This document shows positions 30,989-45,900 of a stretch of 64,000 nt of DNA, one piece after another; positions within the stretch are counted from its first letter, which is position 1, and the number at the start of each line of letters is the position of its first letter. The position numbers were made by a program, and so were the translations under genes. The DNA comes from Tridacna crocea (Eukaryota > Mollusca > Bivalvia > Cardiida > Cardiidae). The notes under the pieces are model-generated. The model ran no database searches and was not told the origin of the DNA. It was given only the letters and a program-made list of their open reading frames with translations. Location: contig OX031062.1 of NCBI GenBank assembly GCA_943736015.1, forward strand, positions 53,680,962 to 53,744,961. Reading direction: 5' to 3'.

Positions 30989-33900
30989 GTAAGTCTAATT
31001 TACAGTTAATTTTGTGTCATCAAATGGTGACGCTAGGCCTGTGCTACCTTCAGTCTGAAGGTGTCTGCTCCGATGCTATTTTTGTGACTGGTCTTCGCTA
31101 ACACCTTCATATCAGCCATTCATTAAACGCTTATGGAAAAAATACGATTTTACCCGCATCTTTTCGAACGGCTCAATGCGATAAAATTTCCAATGACAGC
31201 TAATAAAATGGGCATGGATCGTTAGATAAATGATTAATCTTCAAGAGCACTAAAAATATGCTGCAAAATACCCATTAAATCAATGGGAATTTACCTTTTT
31301 TCTCAACGTAAATAAATCCAGCATAATTTGTAAACAACTAACATGGCGACTTCCGTTAGTCAGGCATGCGCACTCAACGGAATTTGAATTTTGTACAGTC
31401 TGGTTCCCTAACCCTATACAGTCAAGTTCGATCAAGGTGCGTTTGTTTACAGCAAAATTCGCAACTAAACCGTCCTGTAGCGTGTCAGAGATACTGCGAT
31501 TTCTGCCGAGACATGCGCATTGAAAAGATCACCATGTTTTGATTTCTGGTGAAGTAGGTCAATGGTTATTTACGTTGAAAAGTACAGATTTGCACAAAGG
31601 TAAGAGTTGGATATTAACTCACACCAGTTTTTTTGTAAAGGTTAATCATTTATCTAACGATCCATGCCCATTTTATTAGTTGTCATTGGAAATTCTGTCG
31701 CATAGAGCCGTTCGAAAAGATGCGCGTAAAATCGTATTTTTTCCATAAGCGTTTAATGAATGGCTGATATGAAGGTGTTAGCGAAGACCAGTCACAAAAA
31801 TAGCATCGGAGCAGACACCTTCAGACTGAAGGTAGGCCTGTGCCTGTTGACCGTACACAGTACAGATAACAGTCCCCAAGTTGCCCAATGGCAGTGTCAT
31901 TAGTTGTACAATACGGTCAGGTGGTAGGGGACTTGGAAACTTGTTCACGGCTGTGGTTAATCATGTCGCCCTGAGTCGAAGACGAGGTTGCGACATGATT
32001 CGCCGTGAACAAGTTTCCAAGTCCCCTGCCACTTGACTGTACAACAACTTTATTATACTGCAAAGTTTTACCCTTTCAAATCGAATTTCCTGTTTTATGA
32101 TCTCATGAATCGAGTATGCTGACAAAATAGAAATTCCCTTCCAATGCCCCAATTCAGCGAAAACTCCCATCACTGGAAGCTGACGTCACTAAAACATGCG
32201 GTTTGGTGCATAAACGTGCAGTCTGGTGATCGATTGACGGCCGCCATTAAGGATGTTGTGTTGCATGTGTAGTGATGTTTACGGGGCACTCAAAAGGGAT
32301 ACTGGCTTTACATGGTTTTTGCCAGGATACATGATATATATGTTCCCGGCATGTTAACCAACCAGATCATGAGAGATTCCTTTGCAGTATGATAATATTT
32401 TTTGACTGGTTGGCTCTGGGTACAGAGACAATCAAGACAAAACCAGTTAAAAGTTCCACACAGATTTTGTGCACAAGTTTGAACTCTCATGATTTCGCAA
32501 ATAGAGCACAAAACAAGGATTTAAACATACCTGTTGCTTGTATACCCTACATTGAAAAAAAGAGAAATATTGACTCTAGGTAAGACTTTAGAACCACACT
32601 TTATCTATTTTTATGCAATACAGCTTTTTTTCTTCAATGTGAATACAGATTTCATCATTTGACAAAAACTTTACTGACACTCGGATGGAAAGGAAGTTGG
32701 GTGCGCAAGAAAATTCTATAAATTTTCAGCATAAAGAATGTATAGGACGTAACAAATGTATGAGTCTTGGGCTTAATTTCACATGAGGATAAGTGTCACC
32801 GTTCTATGGTTAGAACTTGAGATTGTGTGGTAAATGTTAACTCTTTACCAAATGACAAAATTTTAAACTGGTATAAATTAAAAGCACTTGCAGACAACAA
32901 CAAAAAAAATCTAACTCAGAAATGGAAATTTATTTCCATCAGAGGAGAAAACATTGTGGGAAAAGGAGAAAATGCTGGTTATCAGTCTTCAAAAGGCTTC
33001 TATCTTAAGGTTGTAAGAGCCAGGGATTGTTTGGTAAAGAGTTAATCTTTATAGCCTTTTAAAAGTTTAATTCAGTTCTTTACCCATTACAAAACCATCA
33101 AGGTTGGTAATCACCCTGAGGAAGCAGGTTATTGAAAATATTGTATTAAAAAGAAAAAACACATGTATTAGCTATTTACCATACAATCTCGAATTATAAT
33201 GACCCTGAGAAAGAAAGAAAGCCTTTGAAAACATTATGGGGGAAAGGGAGGAAATGTTGGTAACCAGCATTTTCTTCTTTTCCCACAATGTTTTCTACCC
33301 TTCTACCATGCTAGAAACAAACTGAAACAAATTCCAACTTTTGAGTTATGTTTATTTTTTCGTCTGCAGGTGCTTTCAATTTAGACCAGTCTAAAATTTT
33401 GTCCTTTGGTAGAGTTTATCAAAGGACAAATATCTCTATACTTAGGCTGGTCCTATTTGAAAGCATTTGCATACAAATTAAATGGAGCTCAAATGATGGA
33501 AAAATGCCTTTGAAAGGGTACAAAACATTATAGGAAAGAAGGAAATGCTGGTTACTGTTTTCAAAAGTCCTCCTTTTCCTGGTTTTTATGACTCTGGATT
33601 GTGTGGTTAAGGGTAAAACAGACAGTTTCCTGTTAACTCCTTACCAAACGACAAAATTTTAGACGAGTCAAAATTGAAAGCACTTGCAGATGACAAAATA
33701 AACATAACTGGAAACTGAAATTTATTTCGAGCAGGGTAGAAAACATTGTGGGAAAAGAAGAAAATGCTGGTTACCAGCATTTTCTCCTTTTCCTACATAG
33801 TTTTCAAAAGGCCTCTTCCTCAGAGTCGTTAAAACTGGGGATTGTGCGGTAAGGAGTTACAGTGTCCCGAGGGAAGGTTTTTTTTTAAAACATTGTGGAG

Positions 33901-36900
33901 AAAGGAGAAAGTGAAAGAGATAGAATATGTTCTCTCTTCTTTTCAAGACAAATTGGAGTCACATTTAATTTTTTTTGTCTTTTGTTTTCAATATGAATAT
34001 GTCTGCAGATATTTTTATTTAGTATTAAAGAGTTGAAAGTGTCAAGGTGTTACCAAATCAAATCAGAAATAGGAAAGATAATTATGGAAATGGTTGTCCT
34101 GATTGCTCAGTCACATCCCTTTCCATTTCAACGCATGTATTAACTCTTTACCACACAATCCCGAATTTTAATGACCCTGGGAAAGAAAGAAAGCCTTTAA
34201 AAACATTGTGGGGAAAAGGAGAAAATGCTGGTAACCAGCATTTTCTCCTTTTCCCACAATATTTACTACCCTTTTCATATTAAATTTTAATTTTTCATTC
34301 ACATTTATTGTGTCATATGCGGATGCTTTCAATTTGGACTAGTCCAAATTTTGCCATGTGGTAAAGAGTTAACCACACACCAAAATTTTAGACCTATCCA
34401 AATTGAAAATATCTTTGCAGACAACAATTTCAAAATGGCTCAAATAGTGCAATTTTGCTTTGATACTGATAGGGTAGAAAGCTTTGTTGGAAAAGGAGAA
34501 AATGCTGGTTTCCAGCATTTTCTTCTTTTTCGCACAATGTTTTCAAAAGGCTTCTTCCTCAGGGGTGTTAAAAGTCGTCATTGTGTGGTAAAGGGTTAAG
34601 TCTTTACCACGCTATTTCAAGTTTGAACAACCCCTAGAAACAAAGCTTTTGAAAGTGTTGTGGGGACAATATGCTGGTGACCAGCATGTTCTTGTTTTTC
34701 TGAGTTGTCTGGTCCTTCCATATCAAATCTCCACATTTGAGCCAGAGTTATTAACGTCTTCCGCATGTTCTTTTAGTTTAGACAAATCTAAAATTTTATC
34801 ATTCTGGTAAAGAGGTAAACCTTTACTATTCTGTGTATACTTTATGTGGAAAAAATTTTGGAGAAAGGAGTTATTGATTGCAATATACATTGCTCACTTA
34901 TCTGTCCTATTATCCATAATTATTACTATGGTGAGATAATTATTTCTTCTTCCTGGAATATTTTGTCCTTCCTGTCACACAGTATGTTTCAAATTGTAAG
35001 ATGCAAGAGGTTATCTCAGAAACATTAATTGACAGACAAAAAGTTCATATGAAGATCACTCTAGCTTAGGTTCTAGTCTGTTCATTTTTTCTTTCTATTA
35101 TTGTGGCATAACTTGTCAAAATTAGTAATAATGACAGAATCAGTGAATAGACCAGGATTCTAAAGAGAGCATGGTACAGAGTAATTAAGATTATTACTGC
35201 CTGGACCCTGGGTCCCAGGCCAAGATACCCAGTGAAAACAACTGTTTCCATATCATTTTACATGTATTTGTATGTCATAATCAGATTAAATTTTGTTTTT
35301 TGGGAAATGGTTAACACTTGTCCAAATGACCAAATTTTGGACTCATCCAAATGGAGAGCATTTTGCAAGGGACAAATCAGTTTGGCACAAATGATTGGAT
35401 TTGTTTCATTGGATTGATTGATTGATTGAATTTGCATGTATTTATGGTCACTATAGGTTTTCCATATGGGCAACACCCTCTTAACCCATTACCACACAAT
35501 CTCTACTATTGACAACCCTGAGAAAGAAGCCTCTAGAAAACATTGTGGGATTAAGAAAAAATGCTTGTAACCAGCATTTTCTCCTTTTCCAACAATGTTT
35601 TCTACCCTTCACAAAACAAATTTCAAATGTTCAGTCACTTTTATTTTGTTGTCTGCAAATGCTTTCAATTTGGACAAAACTAAAATTTTGTCATTTGGTA
35701 AACAGTTAAGGCTGTTAGCATTGTTAGGCCTGCCCTCCACTCCTGATTGCTTGTCGAAGGGTTGCAGATGAAAAATGGCTAATTTCGGGGAGCTTTCAGG
35801 ATGAAAGTGGGCGGAGCTTGGAAAACGGGGCTCCTTCGGCAGTGATACGCGGAACAGTATGCGAAAGGTTGCCGAAATCTTACCGAGTATGCAGATCCAA
35901 TGCAGAAAAATGCCGATTGGTCCAGGATTGTTGACCGAGTATTTCCCGATCATGCAGAATGGCTGCAGTTCACTTGCAGAACATACAGAAGTGTTAAAAA
36001 ATCAATGCAGACATGTTGGCGATGTGAGTGCCAAGGCATATATAGGTGAGTTATCTTTCCTGAACTGCTCGGGGTGACACAGTGAATAAGAAACATCGCT
36101 GAATGCTCCCGGATTATGTGCGATGTGTTTCAGAACCTCCGGAATGATCGCTGAAGGTTCCCCAAAGGGATGCTGAAGGTCCTGACGCTTCCCTGAACTC
36201 AACGATCGGCGTCCAAATTTTAAAACTTTTCAGATTTGGATCCTGAAGCTTTTTTGATCCCGAATCGACCCCGACTAAGAATGCTTCCAGATGGGTTTAA
36301 GAAACACCAAGAACGGTTCCTGATCATTGCGAAGATGTGCCAAAGCATCCAGTTCCTGTCATTTTTACAATCAGGAACCTTTTGTGGTCCTAGTGGAGGG
36401 CCGGTCTTACAGGGTATAATGCAGATACAGGACCAAGCAGATCCTAAGTTTTGCCTGGTTCTTTGACTTGCGCTTTGTATTTTACCATCACATAGGACAT
36501 CGGTTTAGCACTCATCTGAAAGACTATTAGTAATTTTAGATAACCAGCTGTGGAGATTGAACCCACACCCTTCCAGTATTGAGCTTGTTTTATTTCATAT
36601 CCCCGACTTTTCATATGGCTTGCAACACACGAAAAGGAGCCTTAGGACATCTGCGTAAAGTGTCGTCTCGGATCAACCTGCGCAGGCTGATCCGAGATGG
36701 CACCTTAGGCCCACATTAGTCTATTTAGATTTTGTCCTACAGTAGACATGGGCAAAACAGAAAACTGCATAAAAACAGAAAGTTTCATTTCGGATTAGCC
36801 AGTGCGGACTGTGCAACCTGATCCGATGGGACACTTTACACAAATGTCCGAATGCTCCTTTTCGTGTGTTGCAGGCCATATTGTTTCACAAATTTGTTGC

Positions 36901-39900
36901 ATGACACCAAAAGGTCTGCAAGGGGTTACAATTTAACATGGGATCATGAGCAATTGTCAGGGCTGTAAAATTACTTTTCACTATATTTTCAGGGTACTTT
37001 GATAATATCCACAAAGATGAAGACAAAATTATCATACTCCACGTTCCAGAGTACCAAACAGTTGTTCAGTCACGTAAGTCTATTGTCCCTTTACCACACT
37101 ATCTGAGTATTATCCGGCTTAAAGTAGAAGGCTTTTGAAAACATTGTAGGAAAAGGAGAAAATGCTTGTAATAAGCATTTTCTCCCTTTTCAAAATTGAT
37201 TTCTAGCCTTTCAAAGACAGTAATTATCATTTGAGCGGTATTTAATTTTTCATCTGCAATCAACTTGGTCAAGTCCACAGTTTTGTCATTCGTTAAAGAT
37301 CTACATTTTGCACCAGATATTATCAAGCTGGGGAATGACAGTGGTAAGTCTTAGAGCAATATAATCGAGCTGTGCTCTGGCAAAAGGGGGGCTTAAGCCT
37401 TTACCCCACAATGCTGACGTTTAACGATCCATGGACAGAAGCCTTTAGAAAACATTGTGGGAAAAGGAGAAAATGCTGGTAACCAGCATTTTCTCCTTTT
37501 CTTACAATGTTTTCTACCCTATCACAGAATCATTCCACCATTTCAGCCATGTTGAAATTAATGTCTGCAAACACTCTCAATGTGGACAAGGCTACAAATT
37601 TTTGTCGTCTGGTAAAGTGTTAACCCTTTACCTCATAAGGCATTTCTCTGGTATCTCTAATTGACCCAAAATAACAGCAAGGATGAAGCCGTTTCTTATG
37701 TGTATATGACAGCTTTTGATATTGCTCGTCATGAGCAATTTCACCTTTTACCACAATGTTTTCCAAAGGCTCCTACAAGCAATGCGTAGAAATGAGTATC
37801 TGTGTAATGAGTAAAGTGTTTATGCATCTCTGCAATACATGGTACCAAGCAAGTCAGCACATGATCATAGACCCTTAAAATCTGTTTTGTATAACAACCA
37901 GCTCAGTTATGAGGTACACTGGTCTTTTTAACTGCAGAAAATTGACCAATCACAAAAAGCATTGAACCAGGTCACTCTGTGCAGACTGCGCCGGCTGACC
38001 TTGGTCAATATTTTTTTTTTTTCAGATGCATCAAGCCTCCTTTTCACAGAGCACAATTCAATTGATTGAAGTTTTAGCAAATTATTTTGAACCTTCTGAA
38101 GCACATTGTCCATGACTGACAATTAATTCCTTACCAAACAACAAAATTTTAGACTGGTCCAAATTGAATGCACTTGCAGACGACAAAGTAAACTTATCTC
38201 AAAATTTCCAGCAGGCTAGAAAACATAGTGGGAAAAGGAGAAAATGCTGTTTACCAGCATTTTCTTCTTTTCCCACAGTGTGTTCAAAAGGCTTCTTTTT
38301 CCAGGGATTGTTTGGTAAAGAATTAAATCTCCACAGAGAATGACTTCAGAGTTTTTGTGGCCCTCAAGTCATCAACTACATATAAAGCATTAGTTTAGAG
38401 GAAATAACGACCAATTTACTTCAAAGCTTAACCCTCTCCAAACAATCCCTGGTTTTTACGGTCTGGAGTAGTAGTCTTTTGAAAACATTGTGGGAAAAGG
38501 AGAAAATGCTGGTAACAAGCATTTTCTCCTTTTCCCACAATGTTTTCTACCCTATCATAGACAGAAATCATCTTTTCAGCAAGAGTTGAAATGTCATCTG
38601 CAAATGCTTTCAATTTTGGTCTAATCCAAAAGTTTGTCGTTTGGGAAAGGGTTAAATATCTGCCCTAGATGTCAAAATGTGTCTAAAGATGGAGAGGAGA
38701 AATATCTGATAAGAACATACTATTTCACAGTTGTCATCAGTCATTAGTTTGTTTATTTCTGCATGATTTTTTCTCCAGGATTCACCTTGCCAAGACAGGG
38801 TAACTGCCTGCACACACCTTAAATCCCAAGTTGTTTTTCTGTAGAGCTAGTTGGTTTTACCTGTACATGATCCGTTCCATGTTTTAAAAACCGTTATTTA
38901 GAAGACTTTTGAAAACATGGGAGAAAGAAAAAAATGCGTGCAACTAGCATGCGTGTCCTTTTAAAGGTGAGTTCCAGCATTTTGATTTCTGTATGGAAGC
39001 CTAACCAATAATTGTACCATGATGTTCTAGTGGTTCTGAGGTTGATCCGGCCCATTTTGAAATTTGATACTTGGAAGATGGAGAGGATGGATCGTTCAGT
39101 TTGGGAAAGTCATACATAACAAGTTGTAAATAATGATAACAAATTACCTGAAATTAAATTTCCAGCTCAACTAGCCAAAGGCCAGCATGCTTGTGTCATG
39201 GCCCTGTGTTGCTCAAATGTCAGTTTGTCTATGCATCAGTCTGTCTGTGGTTTAAATTTTATTTCAAGCATCTTCCACTCTTAAATTATGTATCCAATGT
39301 TGAAGAAACTTCACAGAAATGGTCCCTATCATGAAATTCTTCAGACTTGTTTCAAAGAGTCTTATTTTAGTTAAAACTCTGGTTGCCAAGGTATCAAAGC
39401 TAGAAAATTTGAAAAATCTTTAAAAAACTTCCTTTCTTTAACCAAAAAGCCTAGGCCTTAAAAATCAGAAATCTGCCTTTGGAAGGATAGAAAACATGGT
39501 AGGAAAAGAAGAAAATGAAACAAGCACTTTTTTTCTTTTACCTGCAATGTTTTTAAAAGTGCTCTTCTTTGGGGGTTCTTAAAATTTAGGATTGTACAGT
39601 AGAGGGTAATTAGAGATATGGAGAGTAAAGATCAAATCTTTGTGCACTATATGAAGGCTGATTTATACCCATTATCTGCAAAATTCATCCATTGTTACAT
39701 TTGGCAGGAAAAGTTTGGTATAGGGTAACATCTGTTTAAAGGACGAAGACAGAGAAAGATAAGATCGAATGAATGCTCATCTGTAAGAATGGCGGAAATG
39801 ATTGAGGAACATATAAATATTCATTATTCTGCGATTTAGGCTTTGAAGATTCTGAGTATTGATTCTTTCACACTATCAAACTATCTTGAATTTTAATGAC

Positions 39901-42900
39901 CCTTACAATAGAAGATAGAAGAATGCTGTAGCATTTTCTGTTTTTTCTGTGATGTTTTCTGCCTATACAAGTACAAATTCTATCATTTATACACCAAATT
40001 CTATCATCTGGTTACCAGCATTTTCTCCTTTTCCCACAATCGTTTCAGAAGTTTTCTTTCTCAGGGTCATTAAAAGTCAGGATTGTGTGGTAAACAGTCT
40101 ATAAAGTATTGTCAGTGTCTTGATTTTCGATTTAAATCTGTTATCTCTGATGAGGCTTGTACCTGTATTCACAAACCATTCCAATTAGCATTCTAGATCT
40201 AATTCTAAAGGTTCAAAGTTACTTATTATTTGATTGACAAGACAATTCGATTTAGCTTGTGAAATTGTGTTGTCTCAGCAAATTGATGAGAATTACATGT
40301 AGATTGGAATTTGGAATAGTTGATGGATAGGGGCAAAGATTTTGAAAATCTAAATAGCAAAAGAATTAAAATCTATTTATTTCTCCTGCTTACTTGGATG
40401 TTCCGTTAACTCTTTACCACACCTTTGAAAGTATTGTGGGAAAAGGAGAAAATGCTGATAACCAGCATTTTCTCTTTTTCCCACAATGTTTCCTACCCTT
40501 CCTAAATCAAATTTCAATTTTTGATTTACATTTATTTTGTTGTCTGCAAATGCTGTCAATTTGGACCAATCTAAAATTTTGTCTTTTGGTAAAGAGTTAT
40601 TTCAGTGAAATACAATTTACATAATTATACAGTGTGTGGAAGTCCTGTGTGGGTTGATGGTAAAGTGTAGGACTCTTGATCTGGAGACCCCAGTTCAGCC
40701 TCACTGGATCCACTGAATGCTTTAGTGTAACTGACCTTTGGGAAAGACACATCAGAGCCCTAGTCCAGTACTGGTGAAGCTCAGGAAATACATGGATAAG
40801 TGAGCAGTTGCTGTGTTAGAACTGATATAATGTTGAAAGCAGCATAAAGCACCATTCAAACAATTAATCAATCAAGAATACCGGTAATGCACCATGACAT
40901 AATTTATTAGATAGTAAACCTCTTAGTGGTAGAACTTGCATGTTTAGTGTTTTCATAGAGATATGCCATGGTGAGACACATCCTTTAACCTTTTACCAAA
41001 CAATCCCTGCTCTTTTTTACCCTGAGATGGAAGACAATTGAAAACATTGTGGGAAAAGGAGAAAATGCTGGTAACCAGCATTTTCTCCTTTTCCCACAAT
41101 GTTTTCTACTCTGCTAGAAACGAATTTCAATTTATGAGTTTCATTTATTTTGTTACTGCGAGTGCTTTCAATTTGGACAAGTCCAAAGTTTTGATGTTTG
41201 ATTAAGGGTTAAACCAACTTTTCTTAGCATCATTCTGATTCGCCAAACTAGCCATGGATCGGCTAAGATATTATGTTTCAGCCAATCAGATGCCTGAAGT
41301 TGGAATTTTCATCTTTAAGAGACAGTTGTAATAACTACTAACAACATAGAGTTCAAACAAAGAAATACACCAAGAATAATCATCTGACCATGGTGTTTTG
41401 TCTTTTACAGAATGTGTAAGGTTAACTCTCTACCAAATGACAAAATCTTCAGATTGTCAAAACTGCAAGCATTGCATAATGATGACAAAATTTAATCGAA
41501 ACACTGAAATATAATTTAGGAAGGGTAGAAAACATTGTGGGTAAAGGAATAAAAATGCTGGTAACCAGCATTTACTCCTTTTTCCACAACAACTTTCAAA
41601 AGCCTCTTCTTCAAGGTCACTGAAGTCAGGATTGATTGGTAAAGGGTTAACTTTCAATACAATATGAGTTGACTCCTGAACACAGATGATTCTCAATTTA
41701 GGTACTTTTCCATGTATCTCTGTAGAGTAGTAACCCAAATAGGCAATTTTGTACATTCTTGCATAACTTTAACCCATAAAGCACTGGAACCAAATTAAAT
41801 TGTTTTTGCGGAGAATGTAGATCAAGATCAGACTGCTCATAATCTGATCTTGGATCTACACTTTCTGCTACCTTCTTGCATGTTCTGGCCATAACAACAA
41901 TGAAAATAAGCGATTTTGTGCATTGTTGTTTAACTTTAACCCTGAGAGTGAAAAATCAATTTGATTCTTTACCAAACAACAGAGTTTTGGACTGGTCCAT
42001 ATTGAAAGCATTTGCAGACAACAAAATAAATGCAAGTCAAGAACTGAAACTGGACTGTGGAAGACATTGTGGGAAAAGGAGAAAATGCTGGTTCCCAGCA
42101 TTTTCTCCTTTTCTTACCATGTTTTCAAAGTTTTTTTTTCAGGGCATGAATAATTGCAATTCAAAAATTGATTCTGTCTGGAATGATTCAGCAAAATGGA
42201 CAGCATAGATCAAAGATCAGACATAATGTTTTGTGCAGTGTAATCTTTTTCTATACTGGCCACAAGACAATTTAACCCATTACCACACAATCCCTACTTT
42301 TGACGCCCCTGAGAAAGAAACCTTTAGAAACCATTGTGGGAAAAGGAGAAAATGCTGGTAACCAGCATTTTCTCCTTTTCCCACAATGTTTTCTACCCTT
42401 CACAAAACAAATTTCAAATTTTTAGTCACTTTTATTTTGTCGTCTGCAAATGCTTTCAATTTGGACCAGTCAAAAATTTTGTCGTTTGGTAATGGGTTAA
42501 GTGGCAATTTAACCCTTTCCCAAACAAGCCCTGGTTTTTACGTGTTATCAGTAAAAGTCTTTTGAAAACACTGCGGGTAAAGGAGAAATTGCTCGTAACG
42601 AGCAATTTCTCCTTTTCCCACAGTATTTTCTACCTTGTTTGAGATCTTTCTCGCATTTTCTCCAAATCTAAAATTGTCATCTGCTAACTCTTTTGGTCTG
42701 GAAGAGTCCAAAATTTGTCGTTTGGGAAAAGGTTAAGGGTTACTCAACACAGTGCAGGAAAAAACCCTATATTACTTGTACTTAGATCTAGCAAGCATTG
42801 AGTTGATGCTGATGACTTGATTTTCAGATGTGCACTGCCAACTTATTCAAATTAAATTTATAAAGAAATTGCAGCTGGACTTGATATTCTATTAAAAAGT

Positions 42901-45900
42901 TGGGACAGGAGTGGCTGACATTGGTGATGAACTCATGGCAATATTAGAAACTGCAGCTGTACCGGTTTGATGAAAATATAGAAGTATGTGAAAGAAGACA
43001 AAAGCCGCTATGTACAGGAAATATGCACAAGCATTAGCACATGTGTATTTCCCATTTACCATTGCACAAGATTTGCTTTCAGACTTATACCACATGGGTG
43101 ATATATACAACTAATATACATGTACGCATATGATATTTATACAAATGAAACCACGAGAGAAACATTTTTGAATCATTTGCCTAGATTACTGTGCTCTGAT
43201 TGATCTAATGGTAGGGAAAGGGTTTCCAGAAAATAAAATGGATCATTAAATATTGAAATTCGCTACTGCATTACATGTTTGTATTTCCTATCAGTGTGTA
43301 TACTGGTATACACGTAATAGTATACCTGCTATGATATTATAAGAATGAGTAGAAAACCTTTACAAAGAAATGTTCTTTGAATAATTAATGTAATGCATGT
43401 GTGGATGTTTCTACTGCTACATTTTACAGTTGGTCAAAATTTTAGGCAGACCGTGGTTTCTTTAAAAATTCTAGCAGGGGGTCTGGTGGATGTTTCTACT
43501 GCTACATTTTACACTTGGTCAAAATTTTAGGCAGACCGTGGTTTCTTTGAAAATTCTAGCAGGGGGTCTGGTGGATGTTTCTACTGCTACATTTTACACT
43601 TGGTCAAAATTTTAGGCAGACTGTGGTTTCTTTGAAAATTCTAGCAGGGGGTCTGGACACTTTTCCCGTCCCACCCCATCCTGGATTTGCCAAAGGTCTG
43701 CATGTGGTTTTTATGGTATTTGTCAAAGACAATACCACTATGAGTTCAATAATGAATTTTGAAGGCCATGTATCATATTTTGTGCAAAGCCAAAGTAAAT
43801 AAACCCAATTAAACACAATTTTTCTCAGGCAAATGATTGTTTTTGGTAGGACTCAGATATATAATTGGAAATGGCATGTTAAAATACACTGAGTGAGGCC
43901 ATTGATTGTGGAAAAACTAATTTTTGATTGAAAATAGCTACACTCTGTCATAGCCTTCCATTGGCGCAATGATACATAATTTGTCTACAGATCGGTTGAT
44001 CCTTGGCTTTTTCATTCTAAAACCAGTTTGTCCCATTGCTTGTTCATCCTACGATTGTGCGCTTCTCCATTTTATTTGGCATGGACATTTGTAGATCGAA
44101 ATAATTAATTGTAATGTTTGGATTTAAGTGTTATCGGCTAAAGAAATTTAAAAATCATAGTTTTCAGGTAAAAACTTAACTTTATTTGATTATTCACATG
44201 GTTTCTCTCTCTATCCATCATGCATCATACTGTCAAGGAATGTTTCTCCCGACTCTTAACCCTTTACCAAACAATCCCTGGTTTTTACGACCCTAAGATA
44301 GAGACATTTTGAAAAGTTTGTGGGAAAAGGAGACAATGCTGGTAACCAGCATTGTCTCCTTTTCCCACAATGTTGTGAGTTACATTCATTTTGTCATCTG
44401 CAAGTGCTTTCAATTTGGACCAGTCTAAAATTTTGTTGTTTGGGAAAGGGTTAATGATCAAAAGGAGACCACCGATACACAAATAATGCAAACTTTTTCA
44501 TGACTACTCTCCCTTGAACCAAAAAGGTATTCATTTGTTTAGTTGGTTGACTTTCAACCCAGTATTTGACTCATATGTCTCTTTTTCTTTCAAATCATTA
44601 ATTCTACACAATGGCTTCCTTGACAAATACCACTTTAGTGTTCTCAACGCTTTGATTAGTACAGTAAAATCTGCCATAGTGACCTTCTTTAGCTAGCTTG
44701 TAACTTTTATAAAGTAATCATATAATAAGATTATGTTGCTTTGTTACCGGTTACGTTTATTATTGTGAATAGACCCCTTTTCCAAACAATCTAATGTTTA
44801 AAAGACCGTGAGAACATTGTAGGAACATGAGAAAATGCTGGTAACCACTGTTGAATTTGTGGTCTGCCAGTTATTTCAATTTTGAAAAGTCTAAAATTTT
44901 GTTGTTTGGTAAAGAGGTTTTTTTTACTATTTACAGATTTATTTAAACACCTTGTACACAAGAATGGTTAAATAGTATATGGATACTCTATGTCGTGCAT
45001 ACATGTACATGTATATAATATACACCATCAAGCATCAAGTTTTAACCCATTACCACACAATCCCTACTTTTGACGCTCCTAAGAAAGAAGCCTTTAGAAA
45101 ACATTGTGGGAAAAGGAAAAAATGCTGGTAACCAGCATTTTCTCCTTTTCCCACAATGTTTTCTACTCTTCACAAAACAAATTTCAAATTTTCGGTCACT
45201 TTTCTTTTGTCGTCTGCAAATGTTTTTAATTTGGACAAGTCTATAATATTGTCGTTTGGTAATGAGTTAAGAAGCCACCCACAGGTTGCAAATGCAACAA
45301 CCAAAACACAGGCTTCTTTTCATCCAACCTAGAATTTCCTCTGACAGTTGGTTTGTTTATGTTTAGTAGCTTCTCATTAATATAGTGATCATTAAAACCC
45401 ACGAACAAGCATCCCTATTTTAAAATACTGATTGCTTGTTACTTGTTTAAAATGAAAGTTAAACATTGAACTAAGTGCACCTTCCTTTGGCATAAAGAGA
45501 CTTTACTATAGTTGGAATACATTTATAATTGTTACTGATTTGGGCCAACCCTTTATACAAATACCGTTTGACTCATCATGCAAAAAGGGACCTTTTTGTA
45601 ACTGCAAAAAGTATCAACCCTGGTCAGACTGTGTGAATTGTGCAGTCAAGGAATTCCCGGATGATCCTTTTTTCGGTGACGGGTCCCAAATATGAAAGCC
45701 TTAATTTGAGTGCTTAACCCTTTACCTCACAATCCGACTCTTAACGAATTGAAGAAGAAGAAGGCTTTTGAAAACATTGTGGGAAAAGGAGAAAATGCTG
45801 GTTACCAGCATTTTCTCTTTTTCCCACGATGTTTTCTACTGTTCCAAAGACAAATTTCAAATCTTTAGCATGTTTATTTTTTCGTCTGTAAATGCTTCCA

